A stretch of DNA of 64,000 bases from Piscinibacter sp047602365. Lineage in GTDB: Bacteria > Pseudomonadota > Gammaproteobacteria > Burkholderiales > Burkholderiaceae_C. The DNA lies in the NCBI GenBank assembly GCA_047602365.1, contig JASGHM010000002.1, positions 62,001 to 126,000 on the forward strand, given 5' to 3'. This document shows, in pieces, positions 8,512 through 18,108 of this stretch. A program made the position numbers and the translations under genes. Below the pieces are notes generated by a model that was not told the origin of the DNA, made no database searches, and saw only the letters and a list, made by a program, of their open reading frames with translations. The number at the start of each line of letters is the position of its first letter. The first letter of the stretch is position 1.

Positions 8512-9909
8512 ATGTTCCGTGCATTTCAGCATCGCGCCTACTCCCCACTGCTGCTCGAAGCCGGGATGGACGCGTTCCTCGGCTTCCTGGCCGTGCTGTG
8601 CGCGGCATGGACGATCAGCGCCGTGCCGCTGGCGGAGTTCGCGCGGACCATCTCGAACCCGTCGGTCGTGCTGGCCGCTCTGGGCTTCGCCATCTGCATG
8701 TCGATGCTGCAGTCGTTCCTCGGTCTGTACCGCCAGGCCAGCCTGTCGTTCGCGTCGCAGCTGGCGCGACTGCTGGTGGCGCTCTCGCTCGGCGGCTACG
8801 TCACCTACCTGGTCCTGAAGGAAGTCGGCTTCGAAGGGCATCCGAGCCGCCTGGTGAGCCACTCCGTGCTGTACCTGCTGGTCGCGATTCTCGCGGTCCG
8901 TGGCTCTCTGCTGCTGATGCGTTCGGCGCAGGGTGCGGGCCGGGTGCTGATCGTCGGGGCCGGTCCCGAGGCAGTGTCGGTGGCCAACGACCTGCGCGGT
9001 GGAGCGCGCACGCGCGACGAGGTGATCGGCTTCTACCTGCCGCCCGGCGTGACGCCGGATGCCGGCATCGACAGCCGCCTGATTCTCGACAGCGGCCGCC
9101 CGCTGACCGAACTGGTCAGCGACCTGAAGGTCAGCACCATCATCGTGGCCGCGCGCGAGCAGCGCGGCGGCGCCATGCCGATGGACCAGCTGGTGCTGTG
9201 CCGCACGATGGGCATCCCCATCATGGACCTGGCCGGCTTCTACGAGCGCACTCATGCCGAGGTGCCGCTGAACAGCCTGAAGGCAAGCTGGCTGGTCTAC
9301 GGCCCCGGCTTCGTGCAGGGTCACACGCGGCGTGCGCTGAAGCGGGTGTTCGACATCGTCACGTCGTCGATCCTGCTCGTGCTCGCGCTGCCGGTCATGG
9401 CGATTGCGGCGGTGGCGATCAAGCTGGAAAGCCGCGGGCCGCTGATCTACAGGCAGGAGCGGGTGGGCCTCGGTGGCCGGACCTTCATGTGCCTGAAGTT
9501 CCGCAGCATGTGCAACGACGCCGAGCGCGACGGCGTTGCGCGCTGGGCGACGAAGAACGATGCGCGCATCACGCGGGTCGGCCGGATCATCCGCAAGACA
9601 CGCATCGATGAACTGCCGCAGCTGTTCAGCGTGCTCAAGGGCGAGATGAGCATCGTCGGGCCGCGGCCCGAGCGGCCCAGTTTCGTCAAGGAGCTGCAGA
9701 GCCAGGTGGAGTTCTACGACCTCCGCCATACCGTCAAGCCGGGGGTGACCGGATGGGCGCAGGTGCGCTATTGCTACGGTGCGTCCGTCGAGGATTCGCG
9801 CCGCAAGCACCAGTTCGACCTGTACTACATCAAGAACAACTCGCTGCTGCTGGACATCGTGATCCTCATCGAGACGGTCACGGTCGTGCTGTTCGGCGAA
9901 GGGCAGTGA
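8512..9909 (+). CDS. EPS priming sugar transferase, XrtA/PEP-CTERM-locus type
   Basis: Polyprenyl-phosphate hexose-1-phosphate transferase that starts the repeat unit on the lipid carrier. 465 residues. The N-terminal half has about four to five membrane helices and a CoA-binding-like/Rossmann region (near RVLIVGAGPEA). The C-terminal bacterial sugar transferase domain starts after one more helix, carrying LKFRSM, DELPQLFSVLKGEMS and the IVGPRPERP motif (about residues 381–389). An AGGAGGA site 4 bp before the ATG at 8512 fixes the start. It resembles the exosortase-associated subfamily (TIGR03013-like) found first in XrtA EPS loci. First gene of the locus. Confidence 0.92.
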   Translation: MFRAFQHRAYSPLLLEAGMDAFLGFLAVLCAAWTISAVPLAEFARTISNPSVVLAALGFAICMSMLQSFLGLYRQASLSFASQLARLLVALSLGGYVTYLVLKEVGFEGHPSRLVSHSVLYLLVAILAVRGSLLLMRSAQGAGRVLIVGAGPEAVSVANDLRGGARTRDEVIGFYLPPGVTPDAGIDSRLILDSGRPLTELVSDLKVSTIIVAAREQRGGAMPMDQLVLCRTMGIPIMDLAGFYERTHAEVPLNSLKASWLVYGPGFVQGHTRRALKRVFDIVTSSILLVLALPVMAIAAVAIKLESRGPLIYRQERVGLGGRTFMCLKFRSMCNDAERDGVARWATKNDARITRVGRIIRKTRIDELPQLFSVLKGEMSIVGPRPERPSFVKELQSQVEFYDLRHTVKPGVTGWAQVRYCYGASVEDSRRKHQFDLYYIKNNSLLLDIVILIETVTVVLFGEGQ

Positions 9910-10106
9910 CTGCCGCATGACCCCAGGCCACCGCTGTGTCCTGCACCGGGACAGGGGGTGGCCGTTAGGGGGTGGGGATCGAACGCACGCTTGGTGTTTG
10001 ACCCTAGACTAACAACCGTTGGACACTGGGCAGCGCGGGCGGCCGGGGTCTCCCGCCGCGGCGCGTGCATTCGGCTTTGAACCTAGCGCTTTTCGAGGGC
10101 TGCGAC

Positions 10107-10739
10107 ATGAGATTCGAACTTCTGGCGGCAAAGTCCCGTCTTCTGGCCATCGGGGTGCTCGCCGTGGCCGCACTGCTCTCCGGTTGCGCCAGCAGCGGGG
10201 CCTACGCACCGGCGCCGTCCGCCGTGCCATCGATGGAGCACCGCTACAAGGTCGGCCCGCTGGACGTGCTGGCCATCACCGTGTGGCGCAACCCGGAACT
10301 CTCGACGACGGTCACGGTCCGTCCGGATGGCCGGATCTCGATGCCGCTGATCGACGAGGTCATGGCTGCAGGCAAGAACCCGAGCGAAGTGGCCCGCGAA
10401 CTGGAGAAGGGGCTGTCGAAGCTGCTGCGTGATCCGTCGGTGACGGTGATCGTCAGCGGGTTCCAGGGCACCTACGGTGAACAGATCCGGATCGTCGGCG
10501 AGGCGGCTCGCCCGCAGGCGGTTCCGTTCCGGCAGGAGATGACCGTGCTCGACGTGATGATCCAGGCTGGCGGCCTGACCGACTACGCCGACGGCAACGC
10601 GGCCGTGCTGGTGCGTGGCGCCGAGAAGGGCAAGCAGTACAGCCTTCGTCTGAAGGATCTGCTCAAGCGTGGCGACATCTCGGCCAACGCGCCTGTGCTG
10701 CCGGGCGACATCATCATCGTCCCGCAAAGCTGGTTCTGA
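10107..10739 (+). CDS. Wza-like polysaccharide export lipoprotein
   Basis: Outer-membrane-associated EPS export protein, 210 residues. The signal peptide ends in a lipobox (LLSGC, Cys near residue 24). A poly_export (PES) domain follows from YKVGPLDVLAITVWRNPEL, then one SLBB domain (GEQIRIVGEAARPQAVPF onward), ending at DIIIVPQSWF. It lacks the C-terminal amphipathic helix region that forms the Wza outer-membrane pore, as is usual for the short PEP-CTERM-locus export proteins. The separate beta-barrel gene at 13353 may supply the outer-membrane pore. The ATG at 10107 was chosen because it starts directly at the signal peptide; 197 bp of intergenic sequence precedes it. Confidence 0.9.
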   Translation: MRFELLAAKSRLLAIGVLAVAALLSGCASSGAYAPAPSAVPSMEHRYKVGPLDVLAITVWRNPELSTTVTVRPDGRISMPLIDEVMAAGKNPSEVARELEKGLSKLLRDPSVTVIVSGFQGTYGEQIRIVGEAARPQAVPFRQEMTVLDVMIQAGGLTDYADGNAAVLVRGAEKGKQYSLRLKDLLKRGDISANAPVLPGDIIIVPQSWF

Positions 10740-10900
10740 TCGGCACTACGTCGCACTCGGGGCGCATTGCGAAGCGGGACGCGGGCTTGGCGAAAGCCGC
10801 GGCAGCTAGCATGCGCAATGGGGCGAATGGAAGGAAATGCCGCGTGGCGCGGCCCGTCCGGGCTGCGTGTGTGGCGCACAGTGGGCAGTGACTGTTTCTC

Positions 10901-12451
10901 ATGAATGACGCACTTCGTCTGGGGCTGATTCGAGCCAACGGCGCCTGGCGCTTCCGTTGGGTGGGCGTCGGCGTGGCCTGGTCGGTCGCGCTGCTGTCGG
11001 TCGTGGGCATCCATTTCTTCAAGGACCGGTACGAGGCGAGCGCCAAGGTGCACGTCAACACGCAGACGGTGCTCAAGCCGCTGATGGCCCAACTGGCCGT
11101 TCAGCCGGACATCGACATGCAGGTGCGCATGCTGGCGCGCACGCTGATCTCCCGTCCGCACATCGAGAAGCTGATCGACGCGCTCGATTTCGCCGAGAAG
11201 TCCGACGGTCCGCGCGTGCGCGAGCGCATCGTCAACGATCTCGTCACGGCGATCAGGCTGGAAGGCAGCGCGACCGGCAACATCTACACCATCAGCTACC
11301 GCGACCGCGACCCGGTGCGTGCGCGCCGGCTGGTCGAGACGCTGGTCAACCTCTTCGTCGAGTCGAGCGCGGTCAACAAGCGGCGCGACTCCGAGCGCGC
11401 GCGTGAGTTCATCGACGACCAGATCGCCGACAACGAGAAGAAGCTCACCGAGGCGGAGTCGCGCCTGAAGGACTTCAAGCTGAAGCACTTCGGCGTGTCG
11501 GGTGTCTCCGGCGGTACCAACCAGGACTTCTTCGCCCGCATGGCGACCACCTCCGACGAGGTCAATCGCCTGCGCCTCGAGCTCAACGCGGCCGAGCAGG
11601 CGCGCGATGCGCTGAAGCGCGAGCTGGAGTCCGAGTCGCCGCAGCTTCCTGCCGAAGCCCTGCAGACCCGGGTACCGGTTGGTCCCACCGAGCTCGAGAC
11701 CCGGCTGGAGGCGCAGCGCCGGATCCTCGACGACCTGCTGCGGCGCTTCACCGACGTGCACCCCGACGTCGTGGCGGCACGGCGCAACATCGCGCAGATC
11801 GAGCGCCAGCGCAAGGAAGAGGCCGATGCGGCGCGTGCCGGCGCACGCGGCATGGCGCCGACGAACCCGGTGTTCCAGCAGTTGCGTGTGCAGCTCGCGC
11901 AGTCCGAGGCACAGGTCGCCTCGCTGCGTTCGCAGCTGAACGTCCAGCAGGGCCGGCTCGACATCGTGCGTGGGCAGGCGTCCAAGGTGCCGCAGGTGGA
12001 GGCCGAACTGGCGCAGCTGAACCGGGACTACGACGTCATCCGCCGCAACTACCAGCAGCTCGTCGAGCGGCGCGAGGCGGCTTCGCTGGGCATCAAGCTC
12101 GATGACTCGGCCCAGCTGGCCGACTTCCGCATCATCGAGCCGGCCATGGTGGCGCCCAAGCCGGTGTTCCCGTCGCGCGCGATCATCGCGCTCGCTGCCG
12201 TCGTGGCCTCGATCGCCGCGGGGGTTGCCGCCGCGTTCGGCATGACGTTCTTCTTCCCGGCGCTCTTCGACGAGAAGCAGCTGCAGGAAGTGACCAAGCG
12301 GCCGGTGATCGGCAGCGTTTCGGTGGTGCTGGACGCCGCGGGCCGGCGGGCCCAGCGCTGGCAACTGATCCAGTTCGGGGGCTCGACCGGCCTGTTGCTG
12401 ATCGCAGGCATCGCCTGGCTCGGCTGGGTGGTCGTCAACAGTCGCATCTAA
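10901..12451 (+). CDS. Chain-length determinant protein, EpsF/Wzz-type
   Basis: Inner-membrane polysaccharide co-polymerase of 516 residues that sets chain length and spans the periplasm. One membrane helix lies at about residues 21–41, then a long helical coiled-coil stretch (about 170–380), then membrane helices near 420–445 and 485–508. No kinase domain is attached; the kinase is the next gene, as in XrtA-type loci. 161 bp lie between the export gene and this start. A 15 bp gap to the kinase gene suggests coupled expression. Confidence 0.9.
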   Translation: MNDALRLGLIRANGAWRFRWVGVGVAWSVALLSVVGIHFFKDRYEASAKVHVNTQTVLKPLMAQLAVQPDIDMQVRMLARTLISRPHIEKLIDALDFAEKSDGPRVRERIVNDLVTAIRLEGSATGNIYTISYRDRDPVRARRLVETLVNLFVESSAVNKRRDSERAREFIDDQIADNEKKLTEAESRLKDFKLKHFGVSGVSGGTNQDFFARMATTSDEVNRLRLELNAAEQARDALKRELESESPQLPAEALQTRVPVGPTELETRLEAQRRILDDLLRRFTDVHPDVVAARRNIAQIERQRKEEADAARAGARGMAPTNPVFQQLRVQLAQSEAQVASLRSQLNVQQGRLDIVRGQASKVPQVEAELAQLNRDYDVIRRNYQQLVERREAASLGIKLDDSAQLADFRIIEPAMVAPKPVFPSRAIIALAAVVASIAAGVAAAFGMTFFFPALFDEKQLQEVTKRPVIGSVSVVLDAAGRRAQRWQLIQFGGSTGLLLIAGIAWLGWVVVNSRI

Positions 12452-12466
12452 GCATCGGAACAGTCC

Positions 12467-13369
12467 GTGAGCATCATCGAACAGGCGACCAAGCGACTCG
12501 AGCAACTGCGACAGGCCGGGGTCGACGTGCCGTGGCAGACGGTCGGCGCGCCACGGCCTGCCTCCGGCGATGCAGCCGTGTCGCAGCGCCCCGCAGTGGC
12601 GGACAACCGGCGGCCGGTGGCGCCGTCGAACAGCGGCCGCACGTCGCGCAGCGTCACGCTGGACCTGCCCGCACTGGCCAAGAGCCTGCTCGTGCCCGGG
12701 CACGAGTTGATGGAGCTGGCCGCGGAGTTCCGCTCCATCAAGCGCCCGCTGGTGGCCAACGTGACCGTTCCGGCCGTGGAGGGAGCCACCGCGGGCAATC
12801 TCATCGTCGTGACCAGCGCGGTTCAGGGCGAAGGCAAGACCTTCTGTGCGATCAACCTGGCGCTGAGCATGGCGGCGGAAGTCGACAAGACCGTGCTGCT
12901 GGTCGATGCCGACGTGCTGAAGCCGTCGGTGAGCACGCGCCTGGGCGTCGAGGCCTCCAGCGGGCTGCTCGACGTGCTGTCGAATCGTTCGGTGGACCTT
13001 CCCGACGTGCTGCTGAAGACGAACGTGCCGAAGTTCACCCTGCTGCCGGCCGGCGTGCCGCGACCCGACTCCGCGGAACTGCTCGCCGGCGGGCACATGA
13101 AGGAATTGTTCGACGAGCTGTCGCGGCGTTATCCCGATCGCATCATCGTCGTCGACGCGCCGCCGCTGCTGCCGACGAGCGAAGCCCGTACGCTGGCATC
13201 GCGGGCAGGGCAGGTGGTGATGGTCGTCGATGCCGGCCGCACGTCGCAGGCCCTGCTCGGTGAAGCCTTTGCCGCGGTCGAGAACTGCAAGAACGTGATG
13301 TCGGTCCTCAATCGCCGCAGCGGCATGCTGCGCAATCACGGCAGCGGCGCCTATGGCTACGGCGACTGA
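12467..13369 (+). CDS. Bacterial tyrosine kinase, EpsG-type (XrtA-locus family)
   Basis: Cytoplasmic BY-kinase partner of the chain-length protein, 300 residues, GTG start. The Walker A block (VTSAVQGEGKT) is at about residues 115–125, the Walker A' aspartates are in LLVDADVLKPS, and Walker B is IIVVDAPPLL near 225–234. The C-terminus carries only a small Tyr cluster (YGYGD), fewer than in E. coli Wzc. Residues 1–90 are a low-complexity linker. The 3' end overlaps the next gene by 17 bp in another frame. Confidence 0.9.
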   Translation: MSIIEQATKRLEQLRQAGVDVPWQTVGAPRPASGDAAVSQRPAVADNRRPVAPSNSGRTSRSVTLDLPALAKSLLVPGHELMELAAEFRSIKRPLVANVTVPAVEGATAGNLIVVTSAVQGEGKTFCAINLALSMAAEVDKTVLLVDADVLKPSVSTRLGVEASSGLLDVLSNRSVDLPDVLLKTNVPKFTLLPAGVPRPDSAELLAGGHMKELFDELSRRYPDRIIVVDAPPLLPTSEARTLASRAGQVVMVVDAGRTSQALLGEAFAAVENCKNVMSVLNRRSGMLRNHGSGAYGYGD

Positions 13370-14915
13370 CGCTCCGGCATCGGCGCAGGCGTTGCGCGCC
13401 GCGCTGAGCGGCGCGCTGCTGGTGGCGGCGGCCGGCCCGGTGGGCGCGCAGGCGCTGCTCGTGCAGCCGGAAGTCGAAAGCACGATCACGATCACCAACA
13501 ATGCCGCCGCGACACCAGCCGAGGAAGCCCGCTCGGACACCATCATCAGCGTGAACCCGCGGATCCACATCACCTCCCGAGGTGGCCGGGCGACGCTGGA
13601 AGGCACCTTCGGCATCGAGGCGGTGAAGTACGTCAACGGCACGGAAGACTCGGTGGTTCGTCCGCGCGGCTCGCTGGGTCTGCGCAGCCAGCTCGTCGAC
13701 CGGCTGCTGTTCCTCGATGCCTCCGTCACGGCTGACACGGTCAGTGCCGACCCCTACGCAGCACGTCCGGACACGGCGTCCTCGTACAACGACTACACGC
13801 AGCTGCGTTACCGGTTCACGCCGTACATCGAGCGCCAGCTGAACCCAACCCTGTCGCTGCTCGCACGCACCGACCACGTCATCACCCGTCGTGTCGGTTC
13901 TTCCAGCGCCTCCGACCCAGGCGGTACCGATCCGGCCCGCGACGCGCACGAGCAGCAGCAGTTGCTGCGGCTGGAGCAGATGCCGCGCCCGTTCGGCTGG
14001 ACGGCGGAGCTCACCCGCGACAGTTCGCGCCTGCGCGGCGCCGCCGATCCGACGCTGACGCAGACCGCGGCACGGTTGATCGGCAACTACGCGGTCGACC
14101 CGCAGCTGACGCTCGGCGTGAGCGTTGGCCGCGAAAACAGCAAGTACTCGACCATCGACCGCGACGACTCGATCGCCGGCCTGCGGGTGAACTGGCGGCC
14201 GAACGAGCGCGGCGAGGTCAACCTCGGGCTCGAGAGCCGCTATTTCGGCGTTGGCGGCGATTTCGAATGGCGGCAGCGCTCGCCCTATCTCGGCTTCGCG
14301 CTGCGGGCCAACCGGCAGCCGGTCGCGCAGTCCGGCTCGCACCTGCTCGGCGCGGCCGGCGACAACGTGTCGAGCCTGCTGGACGGCATCCTGACCACAC
14401 GCTACCCGGACGCGGCGCAGCGCAGCGCGGTGATCAACGACCTGATCCGCCAGCTGAACCTGCCGGGCACGCTGGTCGGCCCGCTGGAGCTGTACACCAG
14501 CTATGCGCAGCTGCAGTCGAACGTCTCGCTGACCGGCTTCCTGTACGGGCGACTGACCACGGCGTCGGCCACCATCTTCGCGCGCAAGCGTGTCCGGCTG
14601 GTCGATCTCGAAGACGTGCTGGCGCCCGCGGCGCTGGACTCCGACAACCTGCAGTCCGGCGCCGAGGTCGACATCTCGCGCCGCCTCACCGCGGTGCTGT
14701 CGGCCGATGCCGGGCTGCGCTATGCGCGCGTCAAGGGCCTGGGTGCCAGCGCCGGCAACGCGAGCCGCGATGCGACGGTCCGCGTCGGCCTGACCCGGCA
14801 GATCACGCCGACCACGCGGGTCAGCGCCGGTCTGCGCTACCAGACGGTGAACTCCACCGTCACGAATCCATCGAGCGAGACGGCGATCGTCGCTTCGCTG
14901 CTGCACCGGTTCTGA
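13353..14915 (+). CDS. EPS-locus outer-membrane beta-barrel protein (TIGR03016-like)
   Basis: 520-residue secreted protein. An Ala-rich signal peptide ends near VGAQA, followed by alternating amphipathic strands to a final LLHRF, the terminal aromatic typical of Bam-assembled outer-membrane proteins. It matches in size and position the conserved barrel of exosortase-A EPS loci (EpsL/PEP-CTERM hypothetical family) and is probably the outer-membrane secretion pore or its partner. The start is the ATG overlapping the kinase stop; the overlap suggests translational coupling. No enzymatic motif seen. Confidence 0.75.
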   Translation: MATATDAPASAQALRAALSGALLVAAAGPVGAQALLVQPEVESTITITNNAAATPAEEARSDTIISVNPRIHITSRGGRATLEGTFGIEAVKYVNGTEDSVVRPRGSLGLRSQLVDRLLFLDASVTADTVSADPYAARPDTASSYNDYTQLRYRFTPYIERQLNPTLSLLARTDHVITRRVGSSSASDPGGTDPARDAHEQQQLLRLEQMPRPFGWTAELTRDSSRLRGAADPTLTQTAARLIGNYAVDPQLTLGVSVGRENSKYSTIDRDDSIAGLRVNWRPNERGEVNLGLESRYFGVGGDFEWRQRSPYLGFALRANRQPVAQSGSHLLGAAGDNVSSLLDGILTTRYPDAAQRSAVINDLIRQLNLPGTLVGPLELYTSYAQLQSNVSLTGFLYGRLTTASATIFARKRVRLVDLEDVLAPAALDSDNLQSGAEVDISRRLTAVLSADAGLRYARVKGLGASAGNASRDATVRVGLTRQITPTTRVSAGLRYQTVNSTVTNPSSETAIVASLLHRF

Positions 14916-14922
14916 TCGCACC

Positions 14923-16956
14923 ATGTACGAGTCCCATTTCGGCCTGAGTGCCCCGCCGTTCCAGCTCAGCCCGGACCCGAGCTTCTACTTCGACAGCAAG
15001 GGCCACAGCAACGCGCTGGCCTACTTGCGCTTCGGGGCCTATCAGGGCGAGGGCTTCATCGTCGTGACCGGCGAGATCGGTGCCGGCAAGACCACGCTGG
15101 TGCGCGCACTGCTGTCCGAGCTGGACACCGAGAAGGTGGTGGCCGCGCAGGTGGTCAGCACGCAGCTCGAGGCGGGCGACCTGCTGAAGTCCATCCTTGC
15201 CGCCTTCGGCGTGGCCTCCAGCGGGCTCACCAAGGCCGAGCTGATCGCGTCGCTCGAGGCCTTCCTCACCGTGCTGGCGACACGCGGCCAGCGCGCCTTG
15301 CTGATCATCGACGAAGCGCAGAACCTGAACCTGGAGGCGGTCGAGGAGATGCGCATGCTGTCGAACTTCCAGTTCGACCAGCACGCACTGCTGCAGAGCT
15401 TCCTGGTCGGCCAGCCCGAACTGCGCAAGCTGCTGCAGACCAAGTCGATGGAGCAGTTGCGCCAACGGGTCATCGCTTCGTGCCACCTGGGCCCGCTCGA
15501 TCACGCCGAGACGCGCGCCTACATCGAGCATCGCCTGCGAACCGTCGGTTGGCAGGAACGGCCGCGTTTTGATCCGGGCGCGTTCGAGGTCATCCACGCG
15601 GCGACCGGCGGCATCCCGCGCCGCATCAACGTGCTGTGCAACCGCGTGATGCTCGCCGCGTACCTGGCGGACTCGGAGCTGATCGACGTCGAGGCCGTGC
15701 AGGGGGTGGCCGACGAACTGCGTGCCGAGGTCGGCGAACAGGCCAGCGTCGAGTCCTTGCCGCGCACGCCCGCAGCGTTGCCGAGCCCGGCTTCGGCGGT
15801 GAAGTCGCTGCCGTCCGCGGCCGAGGTGATGCGGCTGCAGCGCACGCCGGGCGTCAAGCCCGAACGGCCGGTGGTGCTGGTGGCCGACACGCCGGATGAC
15901 TACCTGAAGCTGCGTGCGCTGTCCGCTGCGCTCGAGCGTTCGTCCGGGCCGTGCGATCCGGTGCTGCTGTCTCCGCGCAGCGCGCGCGACGTCCGTGTCG
16001 ACGACGCGGCGCTGGAGTCGCTGCCGGCACCGCCGCTGGAGATCTGCCTGAACATCGGCGGCGTCGAGGGCGCCGAGCTGATGGCGCAGGTCATGCTGCG
16101 CTTCGATGCCCAGCTGGACGAACTCGAGCCGGGGGCGGTGGCGGTGATCGGCGACAGCGCGGCGATGCTGGCCTGCGCCCTGGTGTGCGAGCAGCGCGGC
16201 GTTCCGCTGCTGAGGCTCGATGGCGGGCTGCGCGAAGGCGAGCGTGCGCTGAACGCCGCGATCCTCGACCGGCTCGCCACCGCGGTGTTCACCCGCAGCG
16301 TCAATCTGCACTATGCGCTGCATCGCGAGGGCGTTCCCTCCGAGCGTGTGCAATGTGTCGGCAGCTTGCTCAATGCGGTGGTGCAGAGCCGCCGCGACGA
16401 CCCGCTCACCGCCGCCGAGGTGCTGGAGCGTTGCGGCATCCCGGCTGCGGCGATCGATCCGGCACGCCCGTTCGGCGTGATGACCGTGGCGGGCCGCGAG
16501 GGCAAGTCGCTGGCCCGGCAGGTCGATGCGCTGCTGGGGCAGCTCAAGGGTGGCCTGCCGATGCTCTGGTTCGTCGACCCGGCCACGGCCGACGCCGTTC
16601 GTGCCGCGGCGATGGAGAACCGACTGGCGCGCCAGCATGTCGTCGTGATGCCGCGGCCCGGCCTGAGCGAGGCACTGCCGCTGCTCGCCGGCGCCGCCGT
16701 GCTGCTGACCGACGAGACCATGCAGCTGGCCGAACTGGCCGGCGTGCTGCAGCTGCCGGTCATCGAGCTGGCATCGGACGGTGCCAATGCCGACGCTGTC
16801 GTGCACGCCATCGCTGACGCGCTGGCCAACCCGGGCGAGCGTGCATCCGGCGCCGTCGACGAACGTGCGACCGACGCGGTGGTGCGCTGGCTGTCGGCGG
16901 TGCGTCCCAGCGATGCGAGCAGCCGGAAGGCCAGCGGCCCGAGCCGTCGCCAATGA
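14923..16956 (+). CDS. XrtA-locus AAA ATPase fused to a degenerate UDP-GlcNAc 2-epimerase-like domain
   Basis: 677 residues in two parts. Residues 1–270 form an ExeA/GspA-like AAA ATPase, with Walker A TGEIGAGKTTLVRA near 49–62, Walker B LLIIDEAQNL near 127–136 and the arginine-rich IPRRINVLCNR block; this matches the putative secretion ATPase of PEP-CTERM EPS loci, normally about 270–350 residues. From about 315 to 660 the sequence follows the WecB fold, with the usual HGDTTT and HVEAGLRT blocks replaced by IGDSAA and RLDGGLRE and a preserved REGVPSERVQCVGSLLNAV segment. Loss of these catalytic residues suggests a binding rather than epimerase role. A Pro/Ala linker joins the halves. The stop overlaps the next start (ATGA). 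Confidence 0.8.
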   Translation: MYESHFGLSAPPFQLSPDPSFYFDSKGHSNALAYLRFGAYQGEGFIVVTGEIGAGKTTLVRALLSELDTEKVVAAQVVSTQLEAGDLLKSILAAFGVASSGLTKAELIASLEAFLTVLATRGQRALLIIDEAQNLNLEAVEEMRMLSNFQFDQHALLQSFLVGQPELRKLLQTKSMEQLRQRVIASCHLGPLDHAETRAYIEHRLRTVGWQERPRFDPGAFEVIHAATGGIPRRINVLCNRVMLAAYLADSELIDVEAVQGVADELRAEVGEQASVESLPRTPAALPSPASAVKSLPSAAEVMRLQRTPGVKPERPVVLVADTPDDYLKLRALSAALERSSGPCDPVLLSPRSARDVRVDDAALESLPAPPLEICLNIGGVEGAELMAQVMLRFDAQLDELEPGAVAVIGDSAAMLACALVCEQRGVPLLRLDGGLREGERALNAAILDRLATAVFTRSVNLHYALHREGVPSERVQCVGSLLNAVVQSRRDDPLTAAEVLERCGIPAAAIDPARPFGVMTVAGREGKSLARQVDALLGQLKGGLPMLWFVDPATADAVRAAAMENRLARQHVVVMPRPGLSEALPLLAGAAVLLTDETMQLAELAGVLQLPVIELASDGANADAVVHAIADALANPGERASGAVDERATDAVVRWLSAVRPSDASSRKASGPSRRQ

Positions 16957-18095
16957 GGATCGCGCACGTCGTCGAGAGCCTCGACATCGGAGGCCTGGAG
17001 CATGTCGTCGTCGCACTGGCGCGGGCGCAGAAGCTGCGCGGCCACGAGGTGCGCATCGTCTGCCTGTGGCGGCGCGGGGCATTGGCCGAACGCGCCGAAG
17101 CCGCGGGGGTGCGGGTCGATTCGTGCGAGAAGAAGTCCGGCCTCGATCTGCGTGCGCTGTCGGCCATGCGCGGCCTGCTGCGCGAGTTCCGCCCCGCCGT
17201 GCTGCACACCCACAACCCGATGGCGCACTACTACGCCGTGGCGGCCGCGTTCGGCCTCGGGGTCGGGCGCACGCTGAACACACGTCACGGCATGGGCTCC
17301 GGCGAGCTGTCGGCGCGCCGCGAGAAGCTGTACCGCCTCGCGCTTCTGGCCACCGATCACGCCGTCAGCGTCTGCGACGCCGCGCGCCAGCGCTTCGTCG
17401 CCCATGGCGTGATGCCGGCAGCCAAGGCGGTGGTGGTGCGCAACGGCATCGACCTGGCGCGCTTCACGCCCCGCGACACCGAGGCCGGTGCCTCGCTGCG
17501 CCTGGCGCTGGGCTTGTCCGACGAGGCGGTGGTGTTCGGCACGGTGGGCCGCCTGAACGAGGCGAAGCAGCAGCACCGCCTGCTCGGCGCGATGCGGACG
17601 CTGCTCGACACGGGGGTGCGCGCTTCGCTGGTCATCGCCGGCGATGGTGAGCTGCGCGCTGCGCTGGAAGCGGAGGTCGACCGGCTCGGCCTGCGCGAAA
17701 GCGTGCGCCTGCTGGGCGCGCGCGGCGATGTCCCGGATCTGCTCGCCGGCATGGACGTGTTCGTGCTGCCATCGCGCACCGAAGGCTATTCGCTCGCCCT
17801 GGTGGAAGCCAGCGCGGCGGGCCTGCCGATCATCGCCACGGCGGTGGGTGGCAACGCCGAGATCGTGCAGGACGGCATCACCGGCCTGATCGTGCCGCCG
17901 GGCGACGATGCCCGCCTGGCCGAGGCGATGGCCGCGCTGGCGCGCGACGCCGCACGGCGCCAGGCCTTGGGTGTGCACGCGCGGGCCTGGGCGCTGCGCG
18001 AGGGCTCGCTCGACGCGATGTGCGACGGCTACGAGCAGCTGTACCGGAGGGGTGCCGAGGCGCTCGGCACGGGCGTGCGCGGCATCTCCGCCTGA
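16953..18095 (+). CDS. Glycosyltransferase family 4, XrtA-locus stp2-like
   Basis: GT-B retaining glycosyltransferase of 380 residues, probably adding a sugar to the lipid-linked EPS repeat on the cytoplasmic face. The N-terminal Rossmann start MRIAHVVESLDIGGLEHVV and the C-terminal EX7E motif in RTEGYSLALVEASAAG (about residue 275) are clear. The family member in exosortase-A loci is adjacent to the ATPase, as here. Donor and linkage cannot be read. It overlaps the ATPase stop by 4 bp. Confidence 0.88.
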   Translation: MRIAHVVESLDIGGLEHVVVALARAQKLRGHEVRIVCLWRRGALAERAEAAGVRVDSCEKKSGLDLRALSAMRGLLREFRPAVLHTHNPMAHYYAVAAAFGLGVGRTLNTRHGMGSGELSARREKLYRLALLATDHAVSVCDAARQRFVAHGVMPAAKAVVVRNGIDLARFTPRDTEAGASLRLALGLSDEAVVFGTVGRLNEAKQQHRLLGAMRTLLDTGVRASLVIAGDGELRAALEAEVDRLGLRESVRLLGARGDVPDLLAGMDVFVLPSRTEGYSLALVEASAAGLPIIATAVGGNAEIVQDGITGLIVPPGDDARLAEAMAALARDAARRQALGVHARAWALREGSLDAMCDGYEQLYRRGAEALGTGVRGISA

Positions 18096-18108
18096 GCGGC
18101 GATCGGCC

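Noticed and set aside
8178..10106. Sigma-54 promoters expected for PrsR-regulated EPS loci
   Set aside because: I looked for GG-N10-GC elements of the TGGCAC-N5-TTGC type in the gaps before the first EPS genes and found no good match.
10583..13738. Long antisense open frame (over 1000 codons) across the EPS export, EpsF and EpsG genes
   Set aside because: His/Arg/Gln-rich composition typical of the complement of high-GC coding DNA; the plus-strand genes have clear motifs and ribosome-binding sites.
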